This document shows, in pieces, positions 15,201 to 27,200 of a stretch of DNA of 64,000 nt. Each line of letters begins with the position of its first letter. Within the stretch, counting starts at the first letter, position 1. The notes under the pieces are model-generated. The model saw only the letters and a list, made by a program, of their open reading frames with translations. It had not been told where the DNA came from and did not search any database. Where the stretch lies: the NCBI GenBank assembly GCA_034687125.1, contig JAQGBZ010000153.1, positions 80,295 through 144,294 of the forward strand. Reading direction: 5' to 3'. Source of the stretch: Neelides folsomi. Taxonomy: Eukaryota; Arthropoda; Collembola; Neelipleona; Neelidae. The position numbers were made by a program, and so were the translations under genes.

Positions 15201-18200
15201 CCATCATATGAAACGTCATGGAGCGAGACGCCTTCAACGAAGGAATCCCCGTCTTGCATTTCATATTGAATGAGTCCGTCGCCTGAAATAAAAAATGACT
15301 TAACTCAAATAACCATAATAACTTGGGTTTAGCTCTCATTTAAAAAAAATATTGCAGTCGTTAAAACTGGATAGTTCTGATAGTTTATAAATTCTTGTTA
15401 CATACACATGAGTTTTTAGTAATGAAAGGAATGTTTTAAAACTTTTTACTGAAAAGACTAATCATCGTAAGTTATAATGAGTTCATACTGGCAACTTCCC
15501 TTTACGACTCCGTTAAATCTTTAATAGGAATTTTAATTAAATATTAAAAGTGCGAGTTTGGCTCTCCAAAAACTAAGTCAGTATATTCGACTTGATCGAT
15601 TCGACTTGGGCGAAGTGCTCTGAAAAGGAGCAAGTGTTTTTAACTGCCTGTTTCGACTCAATATAATTATGAGGACTCGTTTGGAAAAGGAGGGGCAAGA
15701 AAGGCCTTCGTTTAATTTCCCAACTATCAAGATACCGTTACCAATATTCTACACGTCGAGGAGAAAACTGGATTAAATCCAATTTATGATTTCTCCCAAT
15801 ACTTCATCTTGCCAACCAGTTTTCCCATCTCCCTTCCACTCTATTAAAAAGTAGGAGAATGGAAGTGTACGGGGGGAACTGATGGAATTCTCCCTTTCCC
15901 ATGGTCTCTGTCCCATGCTCTCCCTTTTCTCCTGCGTAAGTGGAACAGGCGGAGAGGCCATAAAACACTGAATATCCTCTCGTAAAGCGATCAGGACGTC
16001 AATTTCCAGTCAATTCAATCACATATAAAATTTTTTAATAGTCTTAAATCAAAGGCAGGATAGCGAACTCCACCTGGCACACCAAATTGAATGGGAGTAT
16101 TAAAAGAAAAACTAGGTCGGCAATTAAATCCTTTAAGACCCTCCATTTTACAGAATTAACCAAAAGCTCTTTAAAATGAGAAAATTCCTATTAAAAACAA
16201 TTCAAGAACTTTTTAACATTTGATCTAAAATATCAAACTTTAACTAAATCTCATCAATTTATAAAATTTTATTTATATGCTAAGTTACAATACAATAATT
16301 ATCAACAGTACAGGTATAGTAATTCATTACATACAATCCAATTTGCCAAAATTAAAAACTCTGTAGTTTATTGGCAAAGAACTCTATAAAAATGTTCGCA
16401 TTAGAATTGCTGTAAAGTAATTAGCCTTGAGTGTCCATTGAGTTGATCGTCATTGTGCCCGCTCGCCTCCCCTCAACTTCCCTAAAGAATGTTGACAAAC
16501 TCTCAAATCGTCTTCCACTCGGTTCAATTTATCGACATTTCACGTCAGGAACCTTAACTTCCGTTCGAAACGGTTTCTCCTCGTAAGTGAGAGAGAAAGA
16601 AAGAGACATTTGTGCATTTGAGCGGAATGAAAGTGAATTAGGACACAATGGAATGGTCCAATGACTTTTATTTCACTGCGACCTCAAGAGGAGGAATTCC
16701 AATCCAAGTTCTTTTTCTTCAATCATCCCATCATGTATTCTTTAGGGCCTTCGTCTGTATAAAACCATTCTTTCTCCATGAGAGACGAAATGAGAGAAGG
16801 ACTTTGGGTATATCAATTGTCCATATATATTACATACGAACGCGTGGTGTCGCACACGCAGGATACGGAAACCTTTTTACTTCTCCGGTCCTTTCTCCTT
16901 GAGAAGGCCACAAGAGATGTCAATTCCCTCACTGCCAATCTGATATCATAAAGTGAAATGTGTAAGCCCTTCTAATAACTGATACACATTACGAAATAGA
17001 AAATATACCGATATAAAATATCTATTATGTAACTGCTAACTATATTAGTTTTTTATATTTATAAATTGGATATTGGCTATATCTATACATCGGTCAGCCT
17101 CGACCGAGTGAAACAATATATGTCATGTCAAAGGCAGGGAGTCAATTGAATTGATCTTCTTCACTTTCCCTCCTTGGGATCGCAGATGAGGGCAACACAC
17201 ACATCCATTACTCTCATCGGTTTCCACCTAGTTCCATATCCAATCTTTTAGGTTTTTTTCCTCTCTTACAAGACTCGAATTCTGATAAACTTGGTCTAAA
17301 GTGAGAGCAGTAAAAAAGCCATAGATCAAATGCACGCATTGACTACGAGAGGTGTACCTTGCCAAAGGCAGCCGAGCAACTCGACCCGCATACACACCGT
17401 TCTTCGGTGGTCTGAATATGGAAGGACGCGGATTTTTTTAGCGACCAGCGGCGGCCTCAGCTTATTCGTCACGACCGATAATGTATCCACGTTTCCCGGA
17501 AGAACCTATAAAGAGTAAATAGAGTGTAAATAATTAAATTGACCTTATTCATAATTTATGGGATTGCTCGAGTTGGGGCAGAAGACTGACATGGAAATCC
17601 TATAAAGTGAAAATGCGAATTTCCGCAAAGTGGGAGAATGTATGAGGCTATAATACTTATACACACATAATAGTGTATTTAGCAATAATAGGAATTGGGG
17701 CTAAAACCACATGACGGGGATTTGGAATAAATTAAGGTGATAAATTAAAAGGATGTGGAATTCAATTTAGAAAAGTGCTCCAGGCCACGTTTGCGATCGC
17801 TACGAGTATTTCTCTCTGAGTGGTCAACTCAAATGGTTCGGAGCGAGGCATTGAGGTAAAAGGGAGTTCTCAGGAGAGAAAAACAAGTTAATTGGCCCCT
17901 AATCGGATCTTGTCTCTCGTCGAGAGTGACGTTGGGGGATATGCGAACCTCACACAGCGACTCGTAATCCAAGTTTACTGTCGCAGTGACGAAAAGAAAC
18001 TCTACCACTTGGCATCACCCCCCATTACCCTTCCCATTACTTTGTATTTCCCTGGCAGTCCGCCGACTTTCCGACTCTTTCCCTATCTCTCTTTCCCTAT
18101 CTCGGTCCAGTTGTTCCCGGGAAAGAAAAAGGGCGACGGAGGACAAGGGGCAAGATCGACTTGGACTCGGATCACATAATGGCATTTTTATTATCCTCAT

Positions 18201-21200
18201 TCTCTTCCTCAAAAATCGTCTCCACCATCCACTTTAACTATCACTTGACCCTTCGGGAGTAAATTAGTTCAGGACCCATCAAATTGACTTCACTCTGATA
18301 TCAACCCTTCCGGTTCCTGTCTTTAAAATCCCCGGGTGTATTTTACAAGGATTGTAATAGTAGTTCTATCACAATTTCCGTGTTCTTGGGAAAAGATAGA
18401 CACGAGATACTCGTATGTATGGTATATAGGCAATATAAATCTATAGTCTTGTATATCTGTGGATAAGATGTCCGGGTAAAAAATAAAAGTAATGATGATG
18501 GAGATGGAAAAAGGAAGTTTTCAAATGGTCAACTCACCGTATACCCATCGTGACGAAAGTATTTTCTCCACACTTCAAAGCCCTCACGCCAATACTCAAT
18601 CTCAAATTGTTCGGTGTACTCTTGGCCGCGTCCTTTGGCAAATCGCCCTTGGATCTGAATCCCGCTTATGAGCTGAGTCTCGTTAAACGAAATCTGTCCA
18701 ATTAGGAGGAGATTAGAATTTTAAATTTTAATACCCTAATTAGGAAGATGAATGGAGATATTTAGTAGTAAATTATTTGGGTGAAATGGAAATTCTGGAA
18801 GGGAATAAACAATAGAGGATATAATGAAGGAGAAAATGGTCCAGACAGGATAAATCCACCTGCCATTACTCATTATTGTCATTATCATTAAGCTTTCCCA
18901 TAAAATCAAGTGGAAGTATTAGGAAGAGAAAATGAACCTGTAGCCATTCCCGAACGCCCCTAGCAATTGCCTCTTTTGGACACCAAGCTCCTCCTGCTCC
19001 TTCCGTATTCAATCTGAAATTTAGATAATAATTATTATAAATTGGCAAAAAGAGCTTTAAAACAAAATACGCAGTTACAAATTAATAATGATGAAAGGAA
19101 AACACGAATTGCCATTTATAATTATTAATTTATTAAGAATGTATCTGTTTGATGCAAAATTAAACTGAAAATATTACTTCATGGGTCGGTTTAAATTGAA
19201 TGCACGGTGGTTGTTATTTTTCCTGCATTCCTCTCTCTGTACACATTACATAAACTGAAGCTGGGCAAAGCTCATTTCTGGAGGATTAGAATGAGGAGGA
19301 ACGTAATAATGCACAAGAGAGTTTTTCATAATTATATTCATTTTGTTTGAAGAAGAGTCTTGTTAAAAAGAGACATTTGAAAATGATACAATAAGCTCCT
19401 CTGCATGGTTCTTTGAAGGCAGAGAGTCAGAGACATGGAGATAAACCGGAACTAATGACTTTCCCAACGTGACTCGTCAGTGTCAAGTTTCTACGCGGAG
19501 GAAGGAAAGAAAGGGGAAAATATAATAAGATACCCGAGGAATTGTAATAATCTCCTGCCATTGTCAACGGAGTCGAAGACTTAATAGACACGACGAGTTG
19601 GTAAGCATGATAGGACCTTTCCGGCCCATTCCCCCCTTCTTGTACCATAAGCAAGTCTTATAACATCCGCAGTACAAAGAGTTTCTCTCTTCGGGCTCTC
19701 TCGTCTTATGCACACAAGGGTTTGAGCAAACAATTGCGGGTCTCGTCCGGGAAGGACAGGAGGAAAGCCCTGAGGGGGTTCTTTCTTTCATCTCAATCAA
19801 AGGACCGAATGAAACCTGACTCGAGTTTGGATTCCCGATTTCAATTCTCATCCTCTCACTTCTTCGCTTCAATACGCTAATTAGGAGGAAATGCTAAATG
19901 TTAAACTCCTTTAATTTAGTAAATATTTAGATCGACCTATTCTGAACAAGAAATTTAAACCGTGGTTCAAAGAACAAAGTTCTGGTAAACTTCATCGTCC
20001 CAGTAAAAGCTTCAAAATTTCTTTCAATTTAAAATCAAAATCACAATATTAAAATCATTATAAGACTAATGGCCAGTTTTTATATTTATGACTATAAAAA
20101 TAATACTTTTTTATAAAAATATGCAAGTGAACTTACTAAATTAGTTTTAATATAAAATAATTTATGGATTATTTATTAACATTGTCGATCATCGATCACG
20201 ATCATCAAAAGGAAAATGTTAATCTTGTAAGCTTAACATTCCAAAAGAACAAGTCTCCTACAGAATTACATTATTATATAGTAAATGCGTAAACGTCAGA
20301 GAATATTGCGCAATTTATTTATAAACATAAAGCTGAATAAAGTAACATTATCTGACTAAATTAGAACTTTGCTTATCATTTATACATCATGAAAACAAAA
20401 CTTATGTACCATACGTAACATTGTTATTTCTTACATTGTATTTATGCATTTAGCGTATAACATAAGTTATTGTTTCAAATATGAGGGCGTATTAAAAGGT
20501 GATGGATACATATTTTTATTTTCTTGTCCTCTATAGAAAATTTACAAAAAGTTTGGTGACCCTAAGTATCACCTAGCCAAAATGGCTGACGAATTTGTCC
20601 GAAAAGATCAATTCGGGTAATACCTTTTTCGATAAACCGCGCGAATTTCATTTCTCAACACAGCGTTTGATAGGGAAAGGAAGGAAATGGACATAGGCCA
20701 ACCATATGGGATCTCCTTGTTTTGTAAATGGACGAAATGCAAGGAAATCTCACCCAACCGAAAAACAATATTAACAGATAAAAACTTAAATGTCTTCAAT
20801 ATGTAAAAACCACATTCGCGCGGTTTATCGAAAAAGGTATTACCCGAATTGATCTTTTCGGACAAATTCGTCAGCCATTTCGGCTAGGTGATACTTAGGG
20901 TCACCAAACTTTTTGTGAATTTTCTATAGAGGACCTATTATCGAAATATTGTGTAACTAGATTTTTAATGCAAGCAGGAAAGAAAATAAAAATATGTATC
21001 CATAACCTTTTAATGCGCCCTCGTAAAATATACAAAATTGTACATTAATATGTCATTTTGCTGATCACCTGCCGTCGACCATTGTTTTGTGAAATAATAT
21101 CCTTTTGATAATTCTCTGATAAAGTAGAGACAAAGGAGTTATTAAGACTTTGTAACTTGTTACTTTGAAATCCCGATATTACTGATTGTTCTGTTTGCTT

Positions 21201-24200
21201 TGTGCCCTATTTTATTGTTTCCCATAAGTCAAAGGAGGTACTTAATGCAATGGGAGCCCGATTTCCTCAATATGACTATTATAAGCTCCGAGTCGATATA
21301 TAAGCTCCTTGGTTTTCACAATAAATAATAAAGGGAAGAGTAGATTTATAAAGCTTGCTTGGTTTAATAATGGAAAGCTCCCTTGTCTCTCGTTATTCCG
21401 CTTCGAATCATTGATCAAAACAAAGGGTTCCTTCTTCCGGAAATATAAATAACCGCACGCTAACAGATTGTTGTTTCTTACTTCTCTCAAAGGTTAAACA
21501 CACTTCATCTTTAAAGGCAACTTGAGAAACCAATACTTCAAGAAGGATATTTATTTTCATCAAACTTGATACTTGGAAACTTCATTAAGATTTATTCTAA
21601 GTTTTATAAAGTGAAAATGAAAATAATTTAGAGATTTAATTTATTAATGTGCGGAATATTTGGAAAATAAAATAGTTACTAGACTTTGATTAAAATCAAT
21701 AAAATTACATAGGATTTTATCACAATCTATGCAAATCTTAATTCGGAATTTACCAACTTTACTAACTCAATTCAATTTCTTAATCGCGAAAATGAAATTT
21801 TAAATGGTAAAGTAAAATGTTATTCCTAGGTATTGATTGTAAACAGTCTAGATAGCCATTTAGTATCTTGTCATGTCATTAAAAGCATCAATTTTAAGCA
21901 ATTTGGATAAAACGAAGAAATGTTATATAAAAAATTAATTAATGTAATAACTTATCTTATTTTTATCGATTTGAAAATTATTGATCGTTTAATAACGAAT
22001 TCAATATTAAGAATTTGTTCACTTTTTTCCTCAATGTAATTTCTCATTTATTTGACATCAAATAAATTAGAGTGTAAATGAAGTGTGTGTATTGATCAAG
22101 GGATTCCAAAGCATTCCATTATGTCATTATGTGAAATTCATTAAGAATTTCCTATGATTTTCTAAAGGAACGTCGTGTCGAGGAAGGAGATAACAAATCC
22201 TCTCCACAATTATCCATTCATTACGAGTCACACCGGTATGAATTTGATTAGCATTTCCCTTTGTCTTCTCCTTAAGCGGTGAGAGAGATACATTATGGAA
22301 TGAGAAGTCGTAATTTATTCTCGTAACTTCTCTCGTGCCCATCCTTCTTCTTGGCTTGTTTTTAAGCCTCGTTTCCTCATTGCACTCCCTTCATTTCAAT
22401 GGATCTCCCTGAATTTGACTTCAAAGGGAACCCCATAGGCCAACCACTGTTTATTCCGCAATGTGACATTTCTCCTCCTTGATTTATTTTCTTTTGCGTT
22501 CCACCTACTGAGCATTATTAGCTCTCACCCCTTCTTTCCATTGTTTTCCCCATTCAGTCTGGCGAGTAAATGTCATTCGCCTTCACTGCTTAAATTTACG
22601 ATTCACAATTTGGAGCTGTGCAAATATTTGATGTATTTAATATTACTTATTCGTAAATGTATCTGGTACACTTTTTGTACTATAAGCTTTTTAAATTTAG
22701 TTTCTACTTATACAGATAAATATTCAGTCAATAAAAGAGTCGGATTGGTTTGTATTGTAGTATTAATAAATACTACATATTAGAGTCATATTATGTAAAT
22801 ATTGTATACTGTTAGAGTATTAGCATGGGAAATGATTTTGGTAGAAAATCTTGGTGAAAGTTAAACGAAATCATTTTGAAAATCATAAATCATTCACACT
22901 CACGCTCTAACTTGCATGACAAGTGTAAAACATGCACAACATGTAAATAAAAATTGAGTTATAAGTTCAACAATGATTTGCATTATGCGACTTTTGTCAA
23001 AAAACTTGAAGGAAAAATATGAAGTGTTCCACCCTGCAATCACATCATTCATTAATCTCTTAAAGGACACTGAACTTACAATTAATTGGTTTCATGTCAT
23101 ATTACACATTATTATTGAGAAATTTCTATACTTAAGCATAAGCATAATACACCCGTGTTGTACTAGATTCATATGTAGACGTTTGAGTACATTATGTAAG
23201 ATATGTAAAATGCACAATCCATATCATTAAAATATAAAAGTCATAGGTCATGAAATGAAAATGATTTATCATTGTAAATCCCCATGTATTCAGATAAAAA
23301 GAGCTTAAATAAATTCATTTCCTATCATCATTCAATAGGAATGTCAACAATAGAATAAAGAGTCAGATTGGACGAGCAGCTCAGAAAAAGAACATGAAAA
23401 GAAAGTGGGATAATTTAGCGTGTGAGGAAGAATATTCCCTAGACTCGGACAGAGGAAGTTTATTTTTGAAGTTGAAATTTATTAGCATGCATGAGAGCCA
23501 TCCATCACCACGCGTCCCTCCACACAGCCCCAACTTCTTCCCCACGACTGTGAAGGGGAGAAAGCGAAGAGAAATTCTCTTACAGGGTTTGGGCAGTTAG
23601 TGCATTACTCTTCCGACAGCTCCAAATACACCGACAAGGGATCTTCAAGAAGGGAACCATTTAGAGGTATACCGATGTATAAAATGAACATCTGGTATTA
23701 TATTTATATATATATATCAAACTCCACTGGTTATGGTGTCATATGAAAAAGAAGAAACTCAACAGGAGAAGGCAAGACATTCATCTGGGACGAAGGGGCC
23801 GCGTCCCTTCACCCGCCAATTCGCTTCCAACCCAATTCGAAACTCATTTTCAATTCACTCGGGAGTTATTGCCTTTTCACTCTCGTCCTTACGCCTATTT
23901 AGGAGAAGGAGATAAATGAAACTGTTTTTGGATCAATCAACCATCAACATCACTCTATTTGAATAAACCGCCTCACCGCCCTCGAAATCTACAAGACCCC
24001 ATTTAGGCAATATTTAGATCCAACTCGTCCATTATGCGCTAAACTATAAATTCTACATACTAACCCTAAGTTAAGTATAAGCACATTAGTATCAGCGTTG
24101 TGAACCCTCAATCTGTGGCATATGGGTGACAAGTAAATGGTAAAATTGAAATAGCGGTCGAAGAGCACTTTTCCCTCATATGCAAATCAACGGTCGTTTT

Positions 24201-27200
24201 GGAAGTCTTCTAATGTGTACGTAGGGAAATTATGTGTTGTGTATCGGCGGCTGACGGACGTGAACGGAGGGAGTTGTGGAACACTCCCAACCTCACCCAT
24301 GCAGAAATATGGCGAGGGAGTGTCACTCAACATTTTATATCCACTCAAAACCTCATTTTCATTCCCACTGTGTGCCCTCGACGTGGAAATGGTCTGTGAT
24401 GTGTTAAGGGAGTGGATCAACGTGATCTCCTCAACTCAGGAAATCCAAGAGAGGTGAGGGATATGAATAGGCTCCGTTAGGGAAAATCTCCATTATGACA
24501 AGCCTCTAACTTGGGCTTCTGTAAGTCTTTCAATCAATCCTTCATCCTTTCCTTTTAATCTTTCCTCCACTACATGTCAAATCAAATCCTTTGCTTTGCT
24601 TCCATTATAACTACGTATGAACAAGTGAGAGTCAAAAGGTAAATGGGCGACTTAATCAAATCCCCTTTCTTTATCATAGTTAAAATCCAAATCCCCTTTG
24701 GAATCTCCATCAATTAGGATTAAATACTAAACATTGCAATTTGCCATTGGAAATTGATAGATTAATTTCCTCTTATTTACCCTTATCAAATCATTGTGTT
24801 TTATTCTTAGAATAAATTGTACATACTATGGATATATTAAATTATGAAAACGAAAAGAAAACTTTCTCTTGAGAAAGTGTCTGTCGTTTGTTAATGGTTC
24901 AGTTTGTAGTTTGCTTAATTGTACTGTCTTATATTCCCCATAGATCGCCCAATTTAAAAGATTTTAATCATTAGTCATGTAAAAGTTATTATTGATTTAA
25001 ATAAATAACCAGTTAAGTCTGACCCACCTTGTACAGAGTGGTCCAGAGATTAATAGGTTTTTTTTAAATCGTTAATCTTTTTTATTCCTCAACAGAATTT
25101 CATTAAAATTAGAAGGTATATACCTTATATATCATCTAATACAAAAATATAAACTTTAATTTGTTAATTGAGCCCAAATTTTTGTATTATATGAACCCTC
25201 TCTTCTTTACTTAAACGCCGACGCTTATCCATTGTTCAACTTCAAGATAAATTGAAAATGTTCAAAAGTGAAAACTGAGGAGACTAAGTTGTAGAAAAAT
25301 GACAGTAGTTTATTTTGGGTGTAAAAATTTCAGTTTTTAGATTGACATATATAATAAAATATTGTATTCCCCATCTAATGACCATCTTAATATTTTTATA
25401 CGATTAACCATCTAAAAGTTATAATCGATTTAAAAAAACCTATCAACTCTGGGCCACTCGTTACATTCTTATTTTAGCATAATATTTTTTTATATTCTGA
25501 ATGACTCCAAAAAATTTAAATAAAAGGAAATATTGAACAATAAAAATTGAAAATTTCAGACCGAATATTACGTTATTTTCCTCGCCTATTTTTTTATTTA
25601 TTTAAATGAAGGCAGTTTTCCCAGTCGATACCAAATGAGGTTGGTAGTCAAATGAGGTCTGTTAAGCCAGTGAAGCCCTAAAACCCATTTTTGCTATTTT
25701 CCATTGGTAAAAACCGTCTGGGATGGAGATTCTGAGAATAAAGCTATAAACGAGTTATGAATAAAATGAAGGGTAAACGGGATGGCCGTAAACGTATGCA
25801 TGCATAATGTATCTATATATTTTTCATATTCCATAAATTTTCGTTTTGTAGTGAAAGAATCCTCTTGGGAGTTGGTTGTCAGGCTTTAATTTGTTGAGAG
25901 CTTTCACTTCCTTCCACCACAAATTCAACACAGAGGTGAAAAGGTGAGAGTTTTTTTGTAAATTGGAAAGACTTTTCTTCAATTTCTCTTATTCTTTTCC
26001 TTTTCACTGGAGAAACACTACAAGTTCTATGTCTGCTACATAAAGAGCGAAGACTTTCGATCCCTATCCCAAAAATCCTTTCAAAATTACTTTTTCTCAT
26101 TCTTCTCCAAGTCAAACAGAAGGTCTAGAGGGGTTTAGAAGAATGTACCATTTTAGTAAAGCAATCCTTTGTCAGACGATTCTTTTTTAATAATATAAGA
26201 ATCCGAGATATCCGAATTGGAAAGAATATAAAATGATTGTCTTTTAACTTGTTGAAATTTAATTAGAAAATTAACAATAAAATTGGTAGTATTAGTCAAT
26301 AATCAGACTCAGAAGTTATTTAGTGGAAAGAAAAATAAATAATTTATATTTTGATAAATATTGTTAAACTCACCCAGCTGAAAAACATGCATTGTATGGA
26401 AATTCAAGTTTTTGATATTTTATATTCAGGGTGCACTCGAGAAATTCGAAGGGAGATGTCATTATTGTAAAAAAAAAAATCTTGTGTCGACCGACGGATA
26501 TTGCGTGCTTATGGTGGAGAACCTTTTATAAAACCCAAGTCCAACAATAAGTAAAGCTTTACTGTGAACATTATTCTGGCGAGTGAAAGAAGTCGCATGA
26601 ACAGGAGGTCTTTTGCCATCATACAATGCACACACTCGGGCCCTTAATATTCCATCGTATGCAGTACGGAAATTGAGACTCCGTTTTACAATCCCCAATG
26701 TTAGAATGGAGAAATGAGTTTTGCGTGCGGGTCGAGGTTTTTTATGCCTTCATTTCATACGCTTTTACCCTCCGTTGATAGATCCACCACGTAAAGAATA
26801 AACATGGTGAAAGAAGTGGATTTTATATGTAATATAATATATCCGTAGTTTGTATGAGAAAAGGAATTGGAATGCCTAAAGGGTGGAGAAGAAATTTCTT
26901 CACCGCCCCTAACAATCATAATGAGGGGAGTGGAGTGGAGTAAGGAATAATTATATAAGTGCAATAATTCCTCAAGCCACGCCCGGAAGTGTGAAGTAAA
27001 ATTTCACAAGTGAATTTCTTTTAAATTTATGCGGAACCACCCTTTGAGATAATGCTAGTTCTTTTATAAGTTGTAGTTATTTTACAAGTGGTTAACAAGA
27101 TTGGTTTTAATCTAAGCGTATGAGCTAAATCTTTTGATTGCATATATTACTTATAATCCAATGACACATTAACAAGATAGCTTGAATTTTCATATTTGTA

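Noticed and set aside
19564..19872. Minus-strand ORF with a cysteine cluster (CSNPC...CGCYKTC), considered as a small secreted peptide or extra DDR exon
   Set aside because: No signal peptide, no suitable splice sites, and the flanking DDR exons join in frame without it.
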